Positions 32,913-45,400 are shown, numbered from the stretch's first letter. The stretch: DNA of 64,000 bases from Dryas octopetala (GCA_963921425.1 OY992835.1:8432001-8496000), one strand, 5' to 3'. Translations and numbers: made by a program. Notes: a model not told the origin generated them from the letters alone.

Positions 32913-35246
32913 TCATTCTTTCTGCACAAGATGCTCAACATCTCCTAGTTCCACTTGACTTCCTTGCCATTGTTCAGTCTGGAAAAGCAACTCAATCTGC
33001 TCCAATGACTTCCCTTTGGTTTCTGGAACAAGGGTGTAGACGAATACAATAGAAAGAGCTGAAATTGCAGAAAAGGTAAAGAATGTTCCACCAAATGAAA
33101 TTGCACCGGAAACTGAGAGAAAAGACATGGCAACTAGGCCACTGCACACCCTGTTACCCACAGCCCCAAGCGCTGAAGCTTGAGCACGCAGCCTTAGAGG
33201 AAAGATTTCGGATGTCAAAACCCAGCAAATAGGGCCCATTCCAACAGAGAAGAAGGCTACATTCCCGCAAACTGACAGAATTGCAAATGCAATCCCAATC
33301 TGTCCTTTCCCAAGTACAGAGAGAGTAAGGCCCAAACTGAATAAACAAATAGTCATTCCAATAGTGCTGACATAGAGCAAGGGCTTCCTTCCAATCTTGT
33401 CAATAAGCAAAATAGCAACCAATATAAAAACAGTCTTCGTGACACCCACAGCAACTGTAGCGGAAAGTAGGTTCGTTTTATTCACAATTCCAGCTTCTTT
33501 GAAGATTTCGGGGCTGTAATAGACAGTTGCATCTATTCCTGTTATCTGTTGGAAACATTGAATTCCAATACCAGTGATAAGCATCCGAAGAAGTGAAGGA
33601 GAAGGACTCAAGAGTTCACGTGTCACAGATTTCTCCTCGTACTTCCCTGCATTGGAAGCTCCAGCAGCTACTAGTATTTCATTCAGTCTATCCTCCACCT
33701 CACTTTCATGCTCATTTGTTTTCAACAACACTGATCTTGCCTCATCAACACGGCCCTGCATGACCAACCACCTTGGAGACTCGGGGATTATGAAAAGGGC
33801 AAAACCAATGAAAAGTGAAGGCAGAATTCCTACTGCAAGCATTACCCTCCAGTTTATATGTGCTGGAAGACCAGAAAATGCATAGTTCGAGACGTAGCCA
33901 AGTAAAATTCCCAGATTTATGAAAATTTCTGGGAATGAGGTAAGTGAGCCTCTGGCAATGGTGGGCGATATCTCAGCAATATAAATGGGGGCAATCATGA
34001 CACCAAAGCCAATGCCAACGCCGGCAAGGAGTCTTCCAATCATCAGTACTTCAAATGAAGGAGCAAGTGTCATTACACCTGCACCTGCTTGAAAGACAAC
34101 AGCAGCTAAGGCCATTGTCCACTTTCTACCAATAATATCTGATGTTTTACCACCAGCTAAACTACCGAAAAGCGAAACAATGCTCAAAATCCCAACAAGT
34201 ACTTCTTCTTGTACCTCAGTTATCTTTAAATCTTCCTGAATGAATATGATTGCTCCACTCATGACACCTACATCTGCCGATTGAGAAAATCCAAACAATT
34301 TTAAAAATGGGGAACATTGAGAACAGGTATAAACTTGATTACTTTTATTTACTGATACTACATGAAGGACTTAGTTGCAAACAGAATTAATACAGCCAGA
34401 GTTCCTATGTAGGTGATTAAATATGAAAGATACCAAATATGAACATAAAAACAAGAAGTATCCCTAATGCTGAAAGAAAAATGGGTGACTCAAATTATCT
34501 CTAAAGTGTTTAATTTACTCAGGTCCCACATTACTGGAAACTTGAAAGCATAACTTTTCCTTTGACCTATTTTTGGAGGGCTACCTTTTGTTCAAAATCA
34601 CTCAGAAACATAAGTTAAATAGCTCCTCGATGTTTACCTTACAATGTCGATGAACTCATTTCCGTGAAAAATAAGGCAAAGACCAAAGAAAGAGATAATA
34701 TTTGAATTGTCATATAATTCCAAGTTTTACTTTTTTTCCTACTAAATTTAGACAATCAAATAAAGCAAAAATGATTATGAGCAACTTTTGGTATTCTTAA
34801 GAAAGGAATGGGAGATTCTTAGACCAATTAAGCATTATAGTTAACAAAGCAGAACATAAAGAGAACAAACCAATGAAATGTTTATCGACAACAGCAACAA
34901 AATAATACACACGCAATTCATACATTTATAGAAACATTCATAAATACACTTGGGTCGTTTGAATAAAAGAACCAAAAAAATGAAAGCTAATTAGTAAAAA
35001 AGAGCATATATACGTACCATAGCCAAGAAGAACAGAGTTCAGAGAAGCAAATATGGCACAAGCAAGGACATATTTCCTGGTGCTTCTACTCCTTTTTTCT
35101 TGATGGTGGTGGTGTGAAGCATCATCATCAAATTCCTCATTGAGCTCGGCTGAGTCCATCCTCTTGTATTTGTTCTTGGCTCCCAATGGAACTCCAGACA
35201 ACCCCATTTGTCCATTTCCATTTTCTCCAACACCTACCAACCCCAT
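32913..35246 (-). CDS. PLT4: Probable polyol/monosaccharide transporter (PLT4-like), MFS
   Basis: Two exons, 35246-35018 and 34273-32913, join at a phase-1 intron (GGCTATG/GTACGT ... GGCAG/ATGTA) to give 529 residues, close to the Arabidopsis PLT4 length. The hydrophilic N-terminus has KNKYKRMDS and an acidic/His stretch. The body is a 12-helix sugar-transporter-type major facilitator with LLGYDVGVMSGA, GRKWTMAL, GRLLAGVGIG, PESPRW (about mid-protein), GIQCFQQITGIDA, GRKPLLYVSTIG, SEIFPLRLRAQ and PETKGKSLEQIE. It should be a plasma-membrane H+ symporter for linear polyols and monosaccharides, by family. The ATG at 35246 is the first in frame. The upstream in-frame stretch has no ATG and then a stop. 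No lesion seen. Confidence 0.93.
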
Positions 35247-35815
35247 CTCACTTTTCTCTGCAAATCTGCCTGTTTCCAATCATAAAACACAAGAACAAGG
35301 CAGACCCAGAAGTTGTTTTTAGGGGGGCTTTTGGTTGACTTTTAAATATCTTAGACTAATAGGCCATGGACTGCTTCAGATCTGAAACAAAACACAGGAG
35401 GAGGAGGAGGAAAGGGGGACCTTTGCAGCTTATTCTCAAGCAAGCAACCCACTTGACATTCTTACATGTGCAAACGATTAACGTCATAAGACCTCGACCT
35501 CTTACTAAATAAGCTAAAATGGCGCTATCGAGGTAACAGCTGTGGGAGGGTGTGTGTGTGTAAAATATGGAATTTTCTATTGCTGAATTGCCAATGGCTC
35601 TTAGTTTTTTGGATGCTACTTTTTTAACGATTTGTAGTTTTGTACTGTCATTTGTTTATGTTCAATCCAGAAGAAAAGACGGTCATGTTGGGTAAGACTT
35701 AATTTTTATTAAATTCGGGTTTTATATTAAATTTTAGAGACCGACTATAGTGTATACATATCTTATTATATATTAGACGGATCCGTAGTAATATATTTTT
35801 GATATAATATTTTAT
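35247..35815. other. Upstream region of the transporter gene
   Basis: Likely promoter and 5' UTR of the minus-strand transporter. There is a GAG-rich stretch near 35397-35420 (CTC-rich on the coding strand), a usual feature of plant leaders. No TATA box chosen with confidence. Confidence 0.45.
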
Positions 35816-36113
35816 ACAAGTTTTTAGTGGGGTTTATTTCATATAAGACTTCAATGATTCGAATTGTCTATTTTTTAGGTCTCTATTAAAAGATAATTTT
35901 TGTAAAAAATTAGGTAAATCAAAAACTATTTATTAATAAAAATTAAATGGTCAACAAAATAAATACTTAAAATATTGACTATTTAATCTTTGTAGGTAAA
36001 TAGTTTTTGATTTACTTAATTTTTTGTAAAGCTTATCCTTTAATGAAGTCCTATAAAATAGACGGTTCAAATCATTAAAATCTAATATGAAGTAAACCCC
36101 ATTAAAAATTTGT
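35816..36113. repeat. Long inverted repeat / fold-back MITE
   Basis: ACAAGTTTTTAGTGGGGTTT at the left matches the reverse complement of the right side (ACAAATTTTTAATGGGGTTT). Pairing continues for about 130 bp per arm, for example CAAAAACTATTTA on both. No coding content. Target duplications not found. Confidence 0.7.
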
Positions 36114-36999
36114 GTCAAGATTTGTGTGAAAAATAAAATGTCATGATCCTAAAAAATAATATGCATTTAGATCTAGTTATTTAAAATTTATATTTTAAGA
36201 ATGTAAAAAGTGAACCTTCAAATTCAAAGGTCAAAAAAACGTCTGCATAACATTTGATATCTACATGTTAGCATAATACATCTATGTATGTATTGATAAT
36301 TTGGTAATAATAAAACCACAAATAGATCTAGGATCAAAAATCAATCTTCTGATTATGAAAATTAACTTTATTTAGAGATGACAATTTAATAAGCCTAAAT
36401 AATACAAAACGTAATTATCTCTAACCTAGCTATCTCAGGTGTTAAATGGTAGCCGTTTATTAATTAGTAAACTTAATTGATACTTTTAATTCTTTATTAT
36501 TAATAATTATGTGTTTAGATTCAGGATTATGTTGAAGAAAAGTCCTACCCAAAGAAATTGTAAATTTGTCAAAGATTGAAATTCATGGAAGAGAAAGAAT
36601 ATAGGAGAGGAGAGTCAATGGAGAATGGGTCAAAAATTGGACAAAAGAGAAAGTTGATCTAACGCGTGATAAGGTATAGGATTATTCTCATGCATGTCTC
36701 TTCATAAGTTGGAAATGTCAGTCAAATATATAATTTATATTGACCATTTCTTTGTGTAGACACATCTACGAGGCAACCAACATAACATTAACAGCCAACA
36801 CAATCATAGCTTCATTTCTTCCAACAGTATTTCCATTAACTTGTTAAACTTATTTAGTGGCTTAGTGGCAAGCACCATATTTGTGCTAGTATTGAAAATA
36901 TGCCTTCAAATCAAGTCATATGATATATATAATTTGTATGATAGAATAACTCTATTCATATCCTTCCAATTTCTCCCCCATTGTTTATACCCATTTATA
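36114..36999. other. Intergenic, AT-rich
   Basis: No gene or clear repeat seen. Long AT-rich stretches and short open frames without domains. Confidence 0.5.
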
Positions 37000-38010
37000 A
37001 TTATGCGACGTGGCATAAGTTTTAAGCTTGACCCAAGACCAATTCTAAGGCCCAAGCCAACAGGTTGGCCCACTCTCAAGGCCCATATAAGTGCAAGCTC
37101 TTTCAATTTGGGCGAAAAAGAAACAAAGCTCTCGGAGAGACCTTGCCGAGAGAATCTTCAAAGGCAAAAGAAATGAAGCCACTTACATGCTGACACATGT
37201 CCGAGAAAAGTTGTCAAAATCTAGTCCCAACTGTCAAGATTGTACTAGGTTTTTGCAAAATCATTCATGAACGTACACTTGTCAGCAATCCAAGATGGAA
37301 GGACTAGGGTTTTGTGCCTTCTCTCTTATAAATACTATGCTAAAAAGAGAAAAACGGACGCCTACACACACCCAACAGATTTACAAACACTGCAAATTCT
37401 TTTGGCACACTGCCATGCTTTGACTTCTCTTTTTTTTTTTTTGGTCATTTTCAAGAGCTTGTTTGTTATTTTCTGTAGTTGATTTTAGTGCCCTTGCATT
37501 TATTTTCAGAATTTATTTGATACTTGTACTCAGCTCTACTTAAGTGAGATTTTCTCCCTTTATTTTCAAATATAATTAATTTAATTTAGATCTAGTTACC
37601 AACATTTACTAGCATTTATTGTGTCTTTTCAATTAATTGTCGGTTTATTATGATCTCACATTCAAGCTTATGGCTAGATTTGCGGTGAGAACTACTGTTT
37701 TGTATCAGCCAAGTCCGGATGCGATCGGATTAATTTGTTTTCCTTTCAAAGATCTTTGGTTTCTATTTAAGCCCTATCACCCTCAGCCTCACAGTCAATG
37801 TTTTCGAGTTTACCAACACTATTATTGTTATATTAGAGCTTTAAAAGTCTTGGAATGCTTAGGCAAGAACATGAATCTTGACCAAGTTAGTTTCTCTTAG
37901 TCCACAATCGTTTGATTTACTTTTGCCTTGTCTTTACTTTTATTTTCTTTATTATTCACATTTTGTATTTGTCCAAGTACGAGCAATTACTTGGTGGCAC
38001 GCCCTAATCC
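37000..38010 (+). mobile_element. LTR-like fragment with primer-binding-site-like end
   Basis: The block contains AAGGCCCAAGCC words, a CTTATAAATACT TATA-like box near 37325, a CT/T-rich leader and, at 37993-38008, TTACTTGGTGGCACGCCC. The last word is shared with the block ending near 22473. This suggests the U3-R-U5-PBS part of a related retroelement. No coding domain or second LTR found. Confidence 0.35.
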
Positions 38011-38191
38011 AAAAACGAACTAGTGATATGGATTGAATCCTAGCTCAACACGTGGCAGGAAACATTTTTGTCCATTAAATTAAAATGGCAACAAAACTGA
38101 AAAGAAAAATTAAAAATAATTAAAAACTATATGATGACTTGCTCCCTTGTAGACCTCTACCCTTTCTGGTCAGCTTCTCCCTCCCGTATAA

Positions 38192-38196
38192 CTCTC

Positions 38197-38243
<47 letters not shown>

Positions 38244-38266
38244 CTCTATCTCTCTCTCTCTCTCTG
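38192..38266. repeat. (TCTA)n/(CT)n microsatellite
   Basis: About twelve TATC units followed by CT repeats. Confidence 0.95.
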
Positions 38267-38613
38267 TTGAGGAGGGGGGAAGTCGTCCAAGTGAAAGAGA
38301 TCGACGAGGAAGGGAGGTGTCAAAGCGGTTGCTAAAAAGCGGGTATGTCGAAGTGGGTGTGGTTTTTGGGATTTTTTTTTTTATGTTAGTTTTTATTTTT
38401 TATTTTAATAAGGGTAAAAGATGAAGTTTTGGAGAAAAATTGGGTGTTGAGCATTTGGTAGAGTACATATAGAAATTCCCTTTGGAATATTCCTTTGATA
38501 GACATAAGTATTATTCATGATTATATTTGTTGACTTAATGCATGAATAATAATCCATGGAATCCAAGTAGGGAATATAATGAGTTAGCCTTTCTTTGATA
38601 GGCATAAGTATTA

Positions 38614-40113
38614 GGGAAAATGTTAGCAAAACCACTATAACTATATATACCCGTATTTTCAGTTGAGGATCTTGTTTTCACTTTGCTTCAATCAAGAACT
38701 ATTATTTTTCAAGTGTTTCAATTAAGGATATTTCGTCAACTTCGTCAAATTTTCTGTTAAAATTAATCACAGGAGGGTCACGTGACCAATTCATAAGAAC
38801 AAAAAAGTAATTTCTCCTAAAAAAATATTAAAAAATAAAACTAAAGAATTTAAAAAAAAAAAAAAAAAAAATCTCCCACCACCGCCACTCCCTGCAACAT
38901 GCCGACCCGGCCCTCCCCCTTCCCCTACCTAGCCCCGCCCCTCCCCTTCCCCCTCCCAGCCCGACACTCCCCTTTCCCCCTCCCAGTCCAATTTTTCAGC
39001 ATTTTCTTCAATATTTAGTGACTCTTTGTAACTGTAAGTCCTTCAAATAATATCAACTAAAAAACAAAAAGGAGGTGAGAGGGATTTCAATTCAATACCT
39101 CAGAGGTGATGCAATCTTGTTATGGAGGTCCGAAACAGCTAGGCCTACGTACTTGTCTCCTACGTCCAAACCAAGCAACCGCCTGCGTTCAAGAGCATTG
39201 GTCCATACCAAATCTTGGAACAAGCTCAGAGGCCTTACGTACCTCATCTCTGCGGCTTTGTCGATCAAAACGTAATTTATTCAGTGAAGCATTTCGTTGA
39301 ACACTTAGTGGTCGACTGAGAGAGACAGTGGTTGTCAGCTACCTTCAATTCACTTTAATATCAATCACGAACTTGTAAGAGAGAGAGAGAGTAAAACGGG
39401 TCGACCCGAACCCGGGAGAGAGACGGGGCCAGGGTTGGGTGGGGGGCGTGACGAGGATGGGTTGGGGAAGGGGAAGGGCCGGAGAGAGAGAGAGAGAGGG
39501 ATAGAGAGAGATGAGAGAAGGTCGGGCTAGGTGGTGAGGGGAGAGGCAAGGCTGGGTAGGGGAAGGGGGAGGGCCGGGTCAGCATGGTGTAAAGGCTGGG
39601 TGCGAGAAAAAGAGGAGAGGCATATAGAGATCAATGAGAGAGAAATAGAGGAAATGCAGAGAGAGATGAGAGAGAAAGAGAGGCAGAGAGATATGAGAGA
39701 AAGGAAATGGGCGGGGCTGGGCTGATGGGGAAGATGGATGGCCAGTGGAGAGGGAGTCGTCGGTGGAGGGGGAGTCACCGATGATGGAGGGGGAGTCGAC
39801 GGTGGCGGCTGGGGAGTAAATTAAGGTGGGTCGGTGGTGGCTAGAGGTGAGGTATGTGTGGCTGGGTTTCAATTCCCAGTTTTTTTTTATTTTATAATTA
39901 TTTTTTAAATGCACAAAAAGTACATAAATGCCCCTGCAAACTGGTCACGTACAAGTCACGTGACAAGGTTTTAACAGAAAATTTGACGGAGTTGACGGAA
40001 TATCCTTGATTGAAATATTTGAAAAATAATAGTCCTTGATTGAAGCAAAGTGAAAACGAGATCCTCAACTAAAAATAGGAGTATAGTTATAGTCTTTTTG
40101 CTAACATTTTCCC
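38614..40113. mobile_element. Pack-MULE with about 150-bp terminal inverted repeats
   Basis: The ends read GGGAAAATGTTAGCAAAA on both strands and stay similar for about 150 bp, including CAGTTGAGGATCT/TAGTTGAGGATCT and TTTTCACTTTGCTTCAATCA in both. A perfect 9-bp direct repeat, TAAGTATTA (38605-38613 and 40114-40122), flanks it. It is 1500 bp long with no transposase, so it is non-autonomous. The interior holds a captured gene exon (39099-39247) and GC/GA-rich sequence (38880-39000, 39361-39840), probably also captured. Confidence 0.92.
39099..39247 (-). pseudogene. Captured first exon of a YqgF/RuvX-like nuclease gene
   Basis: The minus strand reads MRYVRPLSLFQDL then LLGLDVGDKYVGLAVSD and NKIASPL, ending at a splice donor (CTGAG/GTATTG). 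LDVGDKYVGLAVSD is the first catalytic strand (Asp of the RNase H-like fold) of YqgF/RuvX family proteins, which in plants are nuclear-coded and often organelle-targeted. Only this 149-bp exon, open from its ATG, is present. It lies in the middle of a Pack-MULE, so it is a transduplicated fragment and not the host gene. It keeps its frame and donor site, so the copy is either recent or mildly constrained. Confidence 0.75.
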
Positions 40114-40205
40114 TAAGTATTATTCATGATTATATTTGTTGACTTAATGCATGAATAATAATCCATGGAATCCAAGTAGGGAATATAATGAGTTAGCCTT
40201 TGAGA

Positions 40206-40644
40206 ATTATGATCTATATATCACACTTGAGATTTCTTAATATTTGGTATGTTAAGACTTAAGAGATTGTTAATTGGGCGTTAACAATCCATATATAAGA
40301 CTAGCTAGCACAAACTAATACATGTTCGTTTAAGGAGATGGTGTTGTGACACTAGAGCAAGTGTGTGAATGCACGTTGGGGAACCTAGTCACTGAACGTG
40401 ACCAACTAAACGGTCTTGTATGGAGTTTGTAAAATATTTCAAACAAAAACTCTTACACATCTAAAAAATTACATCTGTGATTGACTCCATAACATACATT
40501 ACGTATCTAACATTAGGGTGTTAATGTCATGTCATGTGAAATTATTTTAAACCCAAACATGACTTGTTAATGTATTGTGTTGTTTTCAGGTCATTATCGT
40601 GTTAATCTGCTATCAACCCCACTTGATAAAATTCAAATAAAAAA
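40206..40644. other. Intergenic
   Basis: AT-rich, no gene or repeat recognised between the Pack-MULE flank and the next element. Confidence 0.5.
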
Positions 40645-40944
40645 GAGAGCTGATATTTACACACCTTTTTTTTTTTTTGCACACATTTTTCTCATACACA
40701 CCTCATATTCTTTTTTAAAATTTAAAATTTCTCTTTAACACACCCCTCCCATTATCAAAATACTTCAAATTAAACATCTCACCAAATTTCTCATTACACA
40801 CCCGCTCCTATCAAACTCTACACACCCCACCCAACATCCAAACAATACACACCTCCCACTCAAAATCACCAAACACACCACACCTCCCACCCCAGCCACC
40901 CGCACCACCGTGCAGCACACCCAACCCAACCCAACCTAACCCAC

Positions 40945-40990
<46 letters not shown>

Positions 40991-41549
40991 CTCTCTCCTC
41001 CTCCCTTTCTCTCTCTGACTTATCAACTCCCCACCCCGCAACGACACCTGAACCCATTCTCTCTCCCGAACCCACTTTCTTAGTTGGCTCTGGTCAATGC
41101 AGTCGGTGCCGAAGATTACGGATTGGCGACGACCCAAGCCGGAGAAAGGAGACAGAAGTCGGAGAGATGAGAGAGATACTGGAAAGATGAGAGAAATGCC
41201 AGAAAGAGAAGAGAAGCTGAAAGGCTTGGGCTTGGGGTCGGGGTGGTCGATCAGAGAAGACAAAGACAGAGAAAGGGAGATAAGAGAGAAGGAAGAAGAA
41301 AAAGAGGGAAGAAGAAAGAGAGGGAGAGAGATGAGGTATGTGGTCAATTGGACTAGACAGAGACAGAGGAGCGGGGGCTGTTTTCTAAGTTGGTTTTGCA
41401 ATGTGTAGGGTGCATGGCCGCTTGGTGGGAAGGAGGGTGGGGGTCTGCGCCGTCAAAGGAAGCTCGCCGGTGGTCTCTGCTTGCTTAGAGGTAGCCGGTG
41501 ATTGGGAGTGTGCAAAAAGAAAAGAAAAAGTGTGCAAATAACAGCTCTC
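40645..41549. mobile_element. Non-autonomous MULE related to the element at 15029-21969
   Basis: The left end GAGAGCTGATATTTACACACC and the right end (reverse complement GAGAGCTGTTATTTGCACAC) match the big MULE termini. The interior similarly repeats ACACACCCC words. The perfect direct repeat ATAAAAAA (40637-40644 and 41550-41557) flanks it. It is 905 bp long with no transposase. The interior has a CT microsatellite (40948-40986) and GA-rich, Arg/Glu-rich open stretches on the plus strand that I do not recognise. Confidence 0.82.
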
Positions 41550-41743
41550 ATAAAAAATTATGCTTGTTCGTTTGCATTATGGTGTCTTGTTATGAATTGT
41601 ACGGTACATCCAGCATAAGTTGAATTAGACTCAACCCACTATGCAAGGCCTATCTAAATCCATTTTGTGAGAAAAGTTTAATCAAATTAAGCCCAGCTGT
41701 TTAGAGAGCCATCAAGTTCCCGATCCTTCCTTCAAGCCTTTTA

Positions 41744-42493
41744 GGGCTCGTTTGGTACGTCGGACTGTACTAATTAATTTTTGTCATATAGTATTAATCT
41801 GTTCCGGAAAGTACTGAATGTTTATCCAGAATATTATCAGGCGTTTGGTACTGTTCCAGATAAACAATTTGACTAAGTTATACTGTGTTTGGTGCTTCAC
41901 CGGATAGCAGCGAATCAAAGTATTTTTTTAAATTCTTTGATAACTTAGTGAAAATTGAAGAAAAACACTGCCTAAGCAAAACTTTGAAGAAAAAAATCAT
42001 AACCTAATTCCCAAAAAAATGTAATAAAATGATCTATTGAATAAATCTAAAAGAAAGGATAAGAAGAAATAATCATACATCATGCATAGAAGAGGAAATA
42101 TATAAAGAAAGAAAAGATGAAGAGAGAAGAACATAGAAGAAGCATATTGGAGAGAGTATGAGACATAGAGAGAGAGTGAGAGATGATTACCTGGAGAAGA
42201 GTGAAAAGAATAACCTATGGAGAAAATAGCGGAGAAGAACCCTAGGGAGAAAAAGATGAAAAGAGCGTCTATTGGTTTTCAGCGTGTTTTTGTTTTCCCA
42301 ATTTTTTTATAATTAAGCGTGTATTATCTAATCTCAGGTGTGTGGGTTGTATTAGTTAATCAGATAAGGAGAGTATTAAAAGCCCAGTTCAGTTTACATA
42401 ATCAGGTAATTAAATAATACAAGTTGACACCAAATAATTGATATAGACTATTTACTCCTCTCCAGAGTCTAATACGATGTACGAAACATGCCC
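41744..42493. mobile_element. PIF/Harbinger-type MITE, 750 bp
   Basis: GGGCTCGTTTGGTACGTCGG at the left pairs with the right end, reverse complement GGGCATGTTTCGTACATCG. TTA directly precedes (41741-41743) and follows (42494-42496) the element, the Harbinger target duplication. No coding domain. Confidence 0.75.
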
Positions 42494-42496
42494 TTA

Positions 42497-45400
42497 GATA
42501 TAACAATATGTGGCTTCATCACAAGGATTTCAAGGACTTTGTGAGTTCTGCTTGGCATTCTAAGGATCTTGATATTTTTGGTAAAATTGCTTGTTTCACT
42601 GCTAATGTTAAGCAATGGAATATTGATGTTTTTGGGCATCTTTTTCATTAAAAAAAAAAAAAAAAAACTTCTTGCTCGTTTAAGAGGGATCCATAAAGCT
42701 TTATGTGTTAATCCCAACCCTTTCCTCCTTAATCTTGAAGTTGAGCTTCAGAGTGAGTATAATGCTTTTTTAGATCATGAAGAGATTTTCTGGAAGCAGA
42801 AATCTAGAGTTAAATGGCTTCAATAAGGAGATAGGAACAATAAGTTTTTCCACCTTTCCACTCTTGTTAGAAGAAGAAGAAATAAAGAAATAAGATTGAA
42901 GGTTTACTTAATTTTGATGGGGTTTGGGTGACGGATAAGCCTGAGATTAAGCAGATTGCTGTTATGCATTTTCAAGGCCTTTTCTCTGCTGATCCTTTGG
43001 TTGAGAATAGTTTTGTTATGCCTAATCTTTTGGGTGCTGAAATCACTCATGAAATTGTGAAAGATAGTATGTTTTTTATTGGTGCTATGAAAGCCCCTGG
43101 CCCTGATAGGATTCTTGCTGGTTTCTTTCATCATCATTGAGACATTTGTGGTGATGATATATACAACATGGTGAAGCAGTGTTTCAATTGTGGTGTTCTC
43201 CCTTCTGGTTTGGGGAGCACCCTTATTGCTCTAGTTCCCAAGATTTCTGGGCCTCAATTGATTTCTCTATTTAGACCTATAAGCCTTTGTAACACCCTTT
43301 ACAAAGTGGTTACTAAGATTTTGGTCACCAGGCTTAGACCTTTAATGCAGCGTTTGATTAGTCCTAACCAGGTTAGCTTTATTCCTGGTAGGCAGATCAT
43401 TGATAATATAGTTACTAGTACTTTCTTGGAGCTTATTATGTGTTGTATTTCTAGTGTTGATTACCAGTTGATTGTTAATGGTAAATTAACTCAGAAATTT
43501 GTTCCTGAGAGAGGGGTTAGGCAATGAGATCCATTGTCTCCTTACCTTTTTGTTTTATGTGTTGAGAAGCTTGCTCATCTCATCAATGATGCTGTCTTTA
43601 CTCATAAATGGAAGCCTGTTAAAATCAGCAGGAATGGGCCTTCAATCTCCCATCTTTTCTTTGCTGATGATATCATCTTGTTCAGTGAAGCCTCTTGACA
43701 GCAAGCTCTTGTTGTCAAAAACTGCTTAGATAGGTTTTGTGTCAGCTGGTGAGCTTTGAGAAATCCAGAATCTATTGTTCTCCTAATACGCCTCGTTGTG
43801 TTGCTCTTGAGATCAGTAGTATTTGTGGTTCCCCCTTACTCAGAACTTGGGCAAGTATAGGTGTGCCTTTAATTCATTCCAGGGTCACCAAAGCTACCTA
43901 TAATGAAATTGTGGAAAAAGTTCAAAGTAGACTTGCTTCTTAGAAGGTTGGTTTTTTATCTCTGGCTGGTAGGGTTACCTTGATTCAGTCAGTTTTTTCT
44001 GCTATCCCTATTTATGCCATGCAATCCGTTAAATTTCCGGTTTCTGTGTGCAATAAAATTGATAGACTTTACAAGGATTTCCTTTGGGGAACTACTGAAG
44101 CTAAGCATAAGACTAACCTGGTTAGTTGAAGCCAAGTTTGCCTCCCTAAAGCTTTGGGTTGCATAGGTCTTAAGAAAATGAGATTGATGAACCAAGATTA
44201 TTAGCTAAAGCAAGTTGAAGAATTCTGCAACATGATGAGGGTTTATGGGCTAGTTCTTTCAAGAGTAAGTATCTCCAGGGTGCTGCTAATCACATTCTTG
44301 ACTTGCCTAATCATTCTGGTTGCTCTAGTACCTGGATAGGTGTTATTTATGGTGTTAAGATTCTTAAGAAAGGTCTTGTCTGGAGACTTGGGAAGGGTGA
44401 CTCTATTCTTTCTTGGTCTGATAAATGGACTCGATTTGGTTGTTTGCTTGATCATGCTATTTCTTATGTTCCTGATGATTATCTTTTCTCTTTAGTGTCA
44501 GACTTTTACACTGATCAGGGGTGGGATATTCCCCTTCTTAGGTCCCTTCTTCCTGTTCATATTGTGGACCATATTTCTACTTTGCCTATTAATATGGAGG
44601 GTTGTAGTGGTGATAAATGGATTTGGAGTCTTTCCCCCTCTGGCTCTTTTTCAGTCAAGTCAGTATATTGTCTGGCTATTGAGGATGGTGATCTTCATGC
44701 TTGAGACTGGCACTTTCTCTGGAAAATGAATATTCCTCCTAAGGTAAAATCTTTTTTCTGGTTGTTGTGTTTGAATAGGCTCCTTGTTAATGAGCAGAGA
44801 TGGCGAAGACAAATGACTAATAATCCTACTTGTGGGGGGTGTGGTCATCCCCTGGAATTTGTGCAACATCTTTTCAGAGATTGTGAGAGACCTAAATCCA
44901 TATATTTGGGCTAGTTTGTCAATGCCCCCTCTCATCCTCTCCTCTCATGGGCTGGTTTTTCATGATTGGTTGTTGATAAACCTTAAGTCCAAAGCTAGTT
45001 CTATTGCTGGCATTCAGTGGAGATTTGTGTTTTGTTTTGCTTGTTGGTTTATTTAGAAGTGGAGAAATATAGTTACTTTTTAGGCTGATTTCTCTCTTCC
45101 CTCTAATCCCAATATGGTTATTGAGGCCTCTATCAAAGAATGGTTTGCTACTATGGCTACTCAATCTTGCAAACCAGCTAGGGTCCAAGTTCATTTATGT
45201 TGGTATCCTCCTCCTGTCAATTGGGTCAAATTAAATGTGGATGGTAGCAGACTTGGCTCTGATGGATCCATTAGTGCTGATGGAGTTTTGAGAGATAGTA
45301 ATGGCCATTGGCTTGTTGGTTTTGCCTCTAAATTGGGTAAAGGTGAAATTCTTTCTACTGAGATTTGGAGTCTTTATTTAGGGTTGAAGATTGCTTGGGA

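Larger units (their letters stand above)
38491..40205. repeat. 100-bp tandem duplication split by a Pack-MULE
   Basis: Unit 1 (38491-38590, TCCTTTGATAGACATAAG ... GAGTTAGCCTT) is followed by unit 2 starting at 38591 (TTCTTTGATAGGCATAAG). Unit 2 is broken after TAAGTATTA and resumes at 40114. The resumed part matches unit 1 nearly perfectly through GAGTTAGCCTT (about 40200). Confidence 0.9.

Noticed and set aside
35247..35279. Longer N-terminus for the polyol transporter
   Set aside because: The extension begins at TTG after an in-frame stop; the first ATG at 35246 gives the length expected for PLT4.
39361..39914. Pro/Ser/Leu-rich frames in the Pack-MULE
   Set aside because: They arise from GA/CT-rich low-complexity DNA and switch freely between frames; no conserved protein seen.
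40866..41408. Arg/Glu-rich frames in the 905-bp MULE
   Set aside because: Driven by (CT)n/(GA)n simple repeats; no domain or splice structure.
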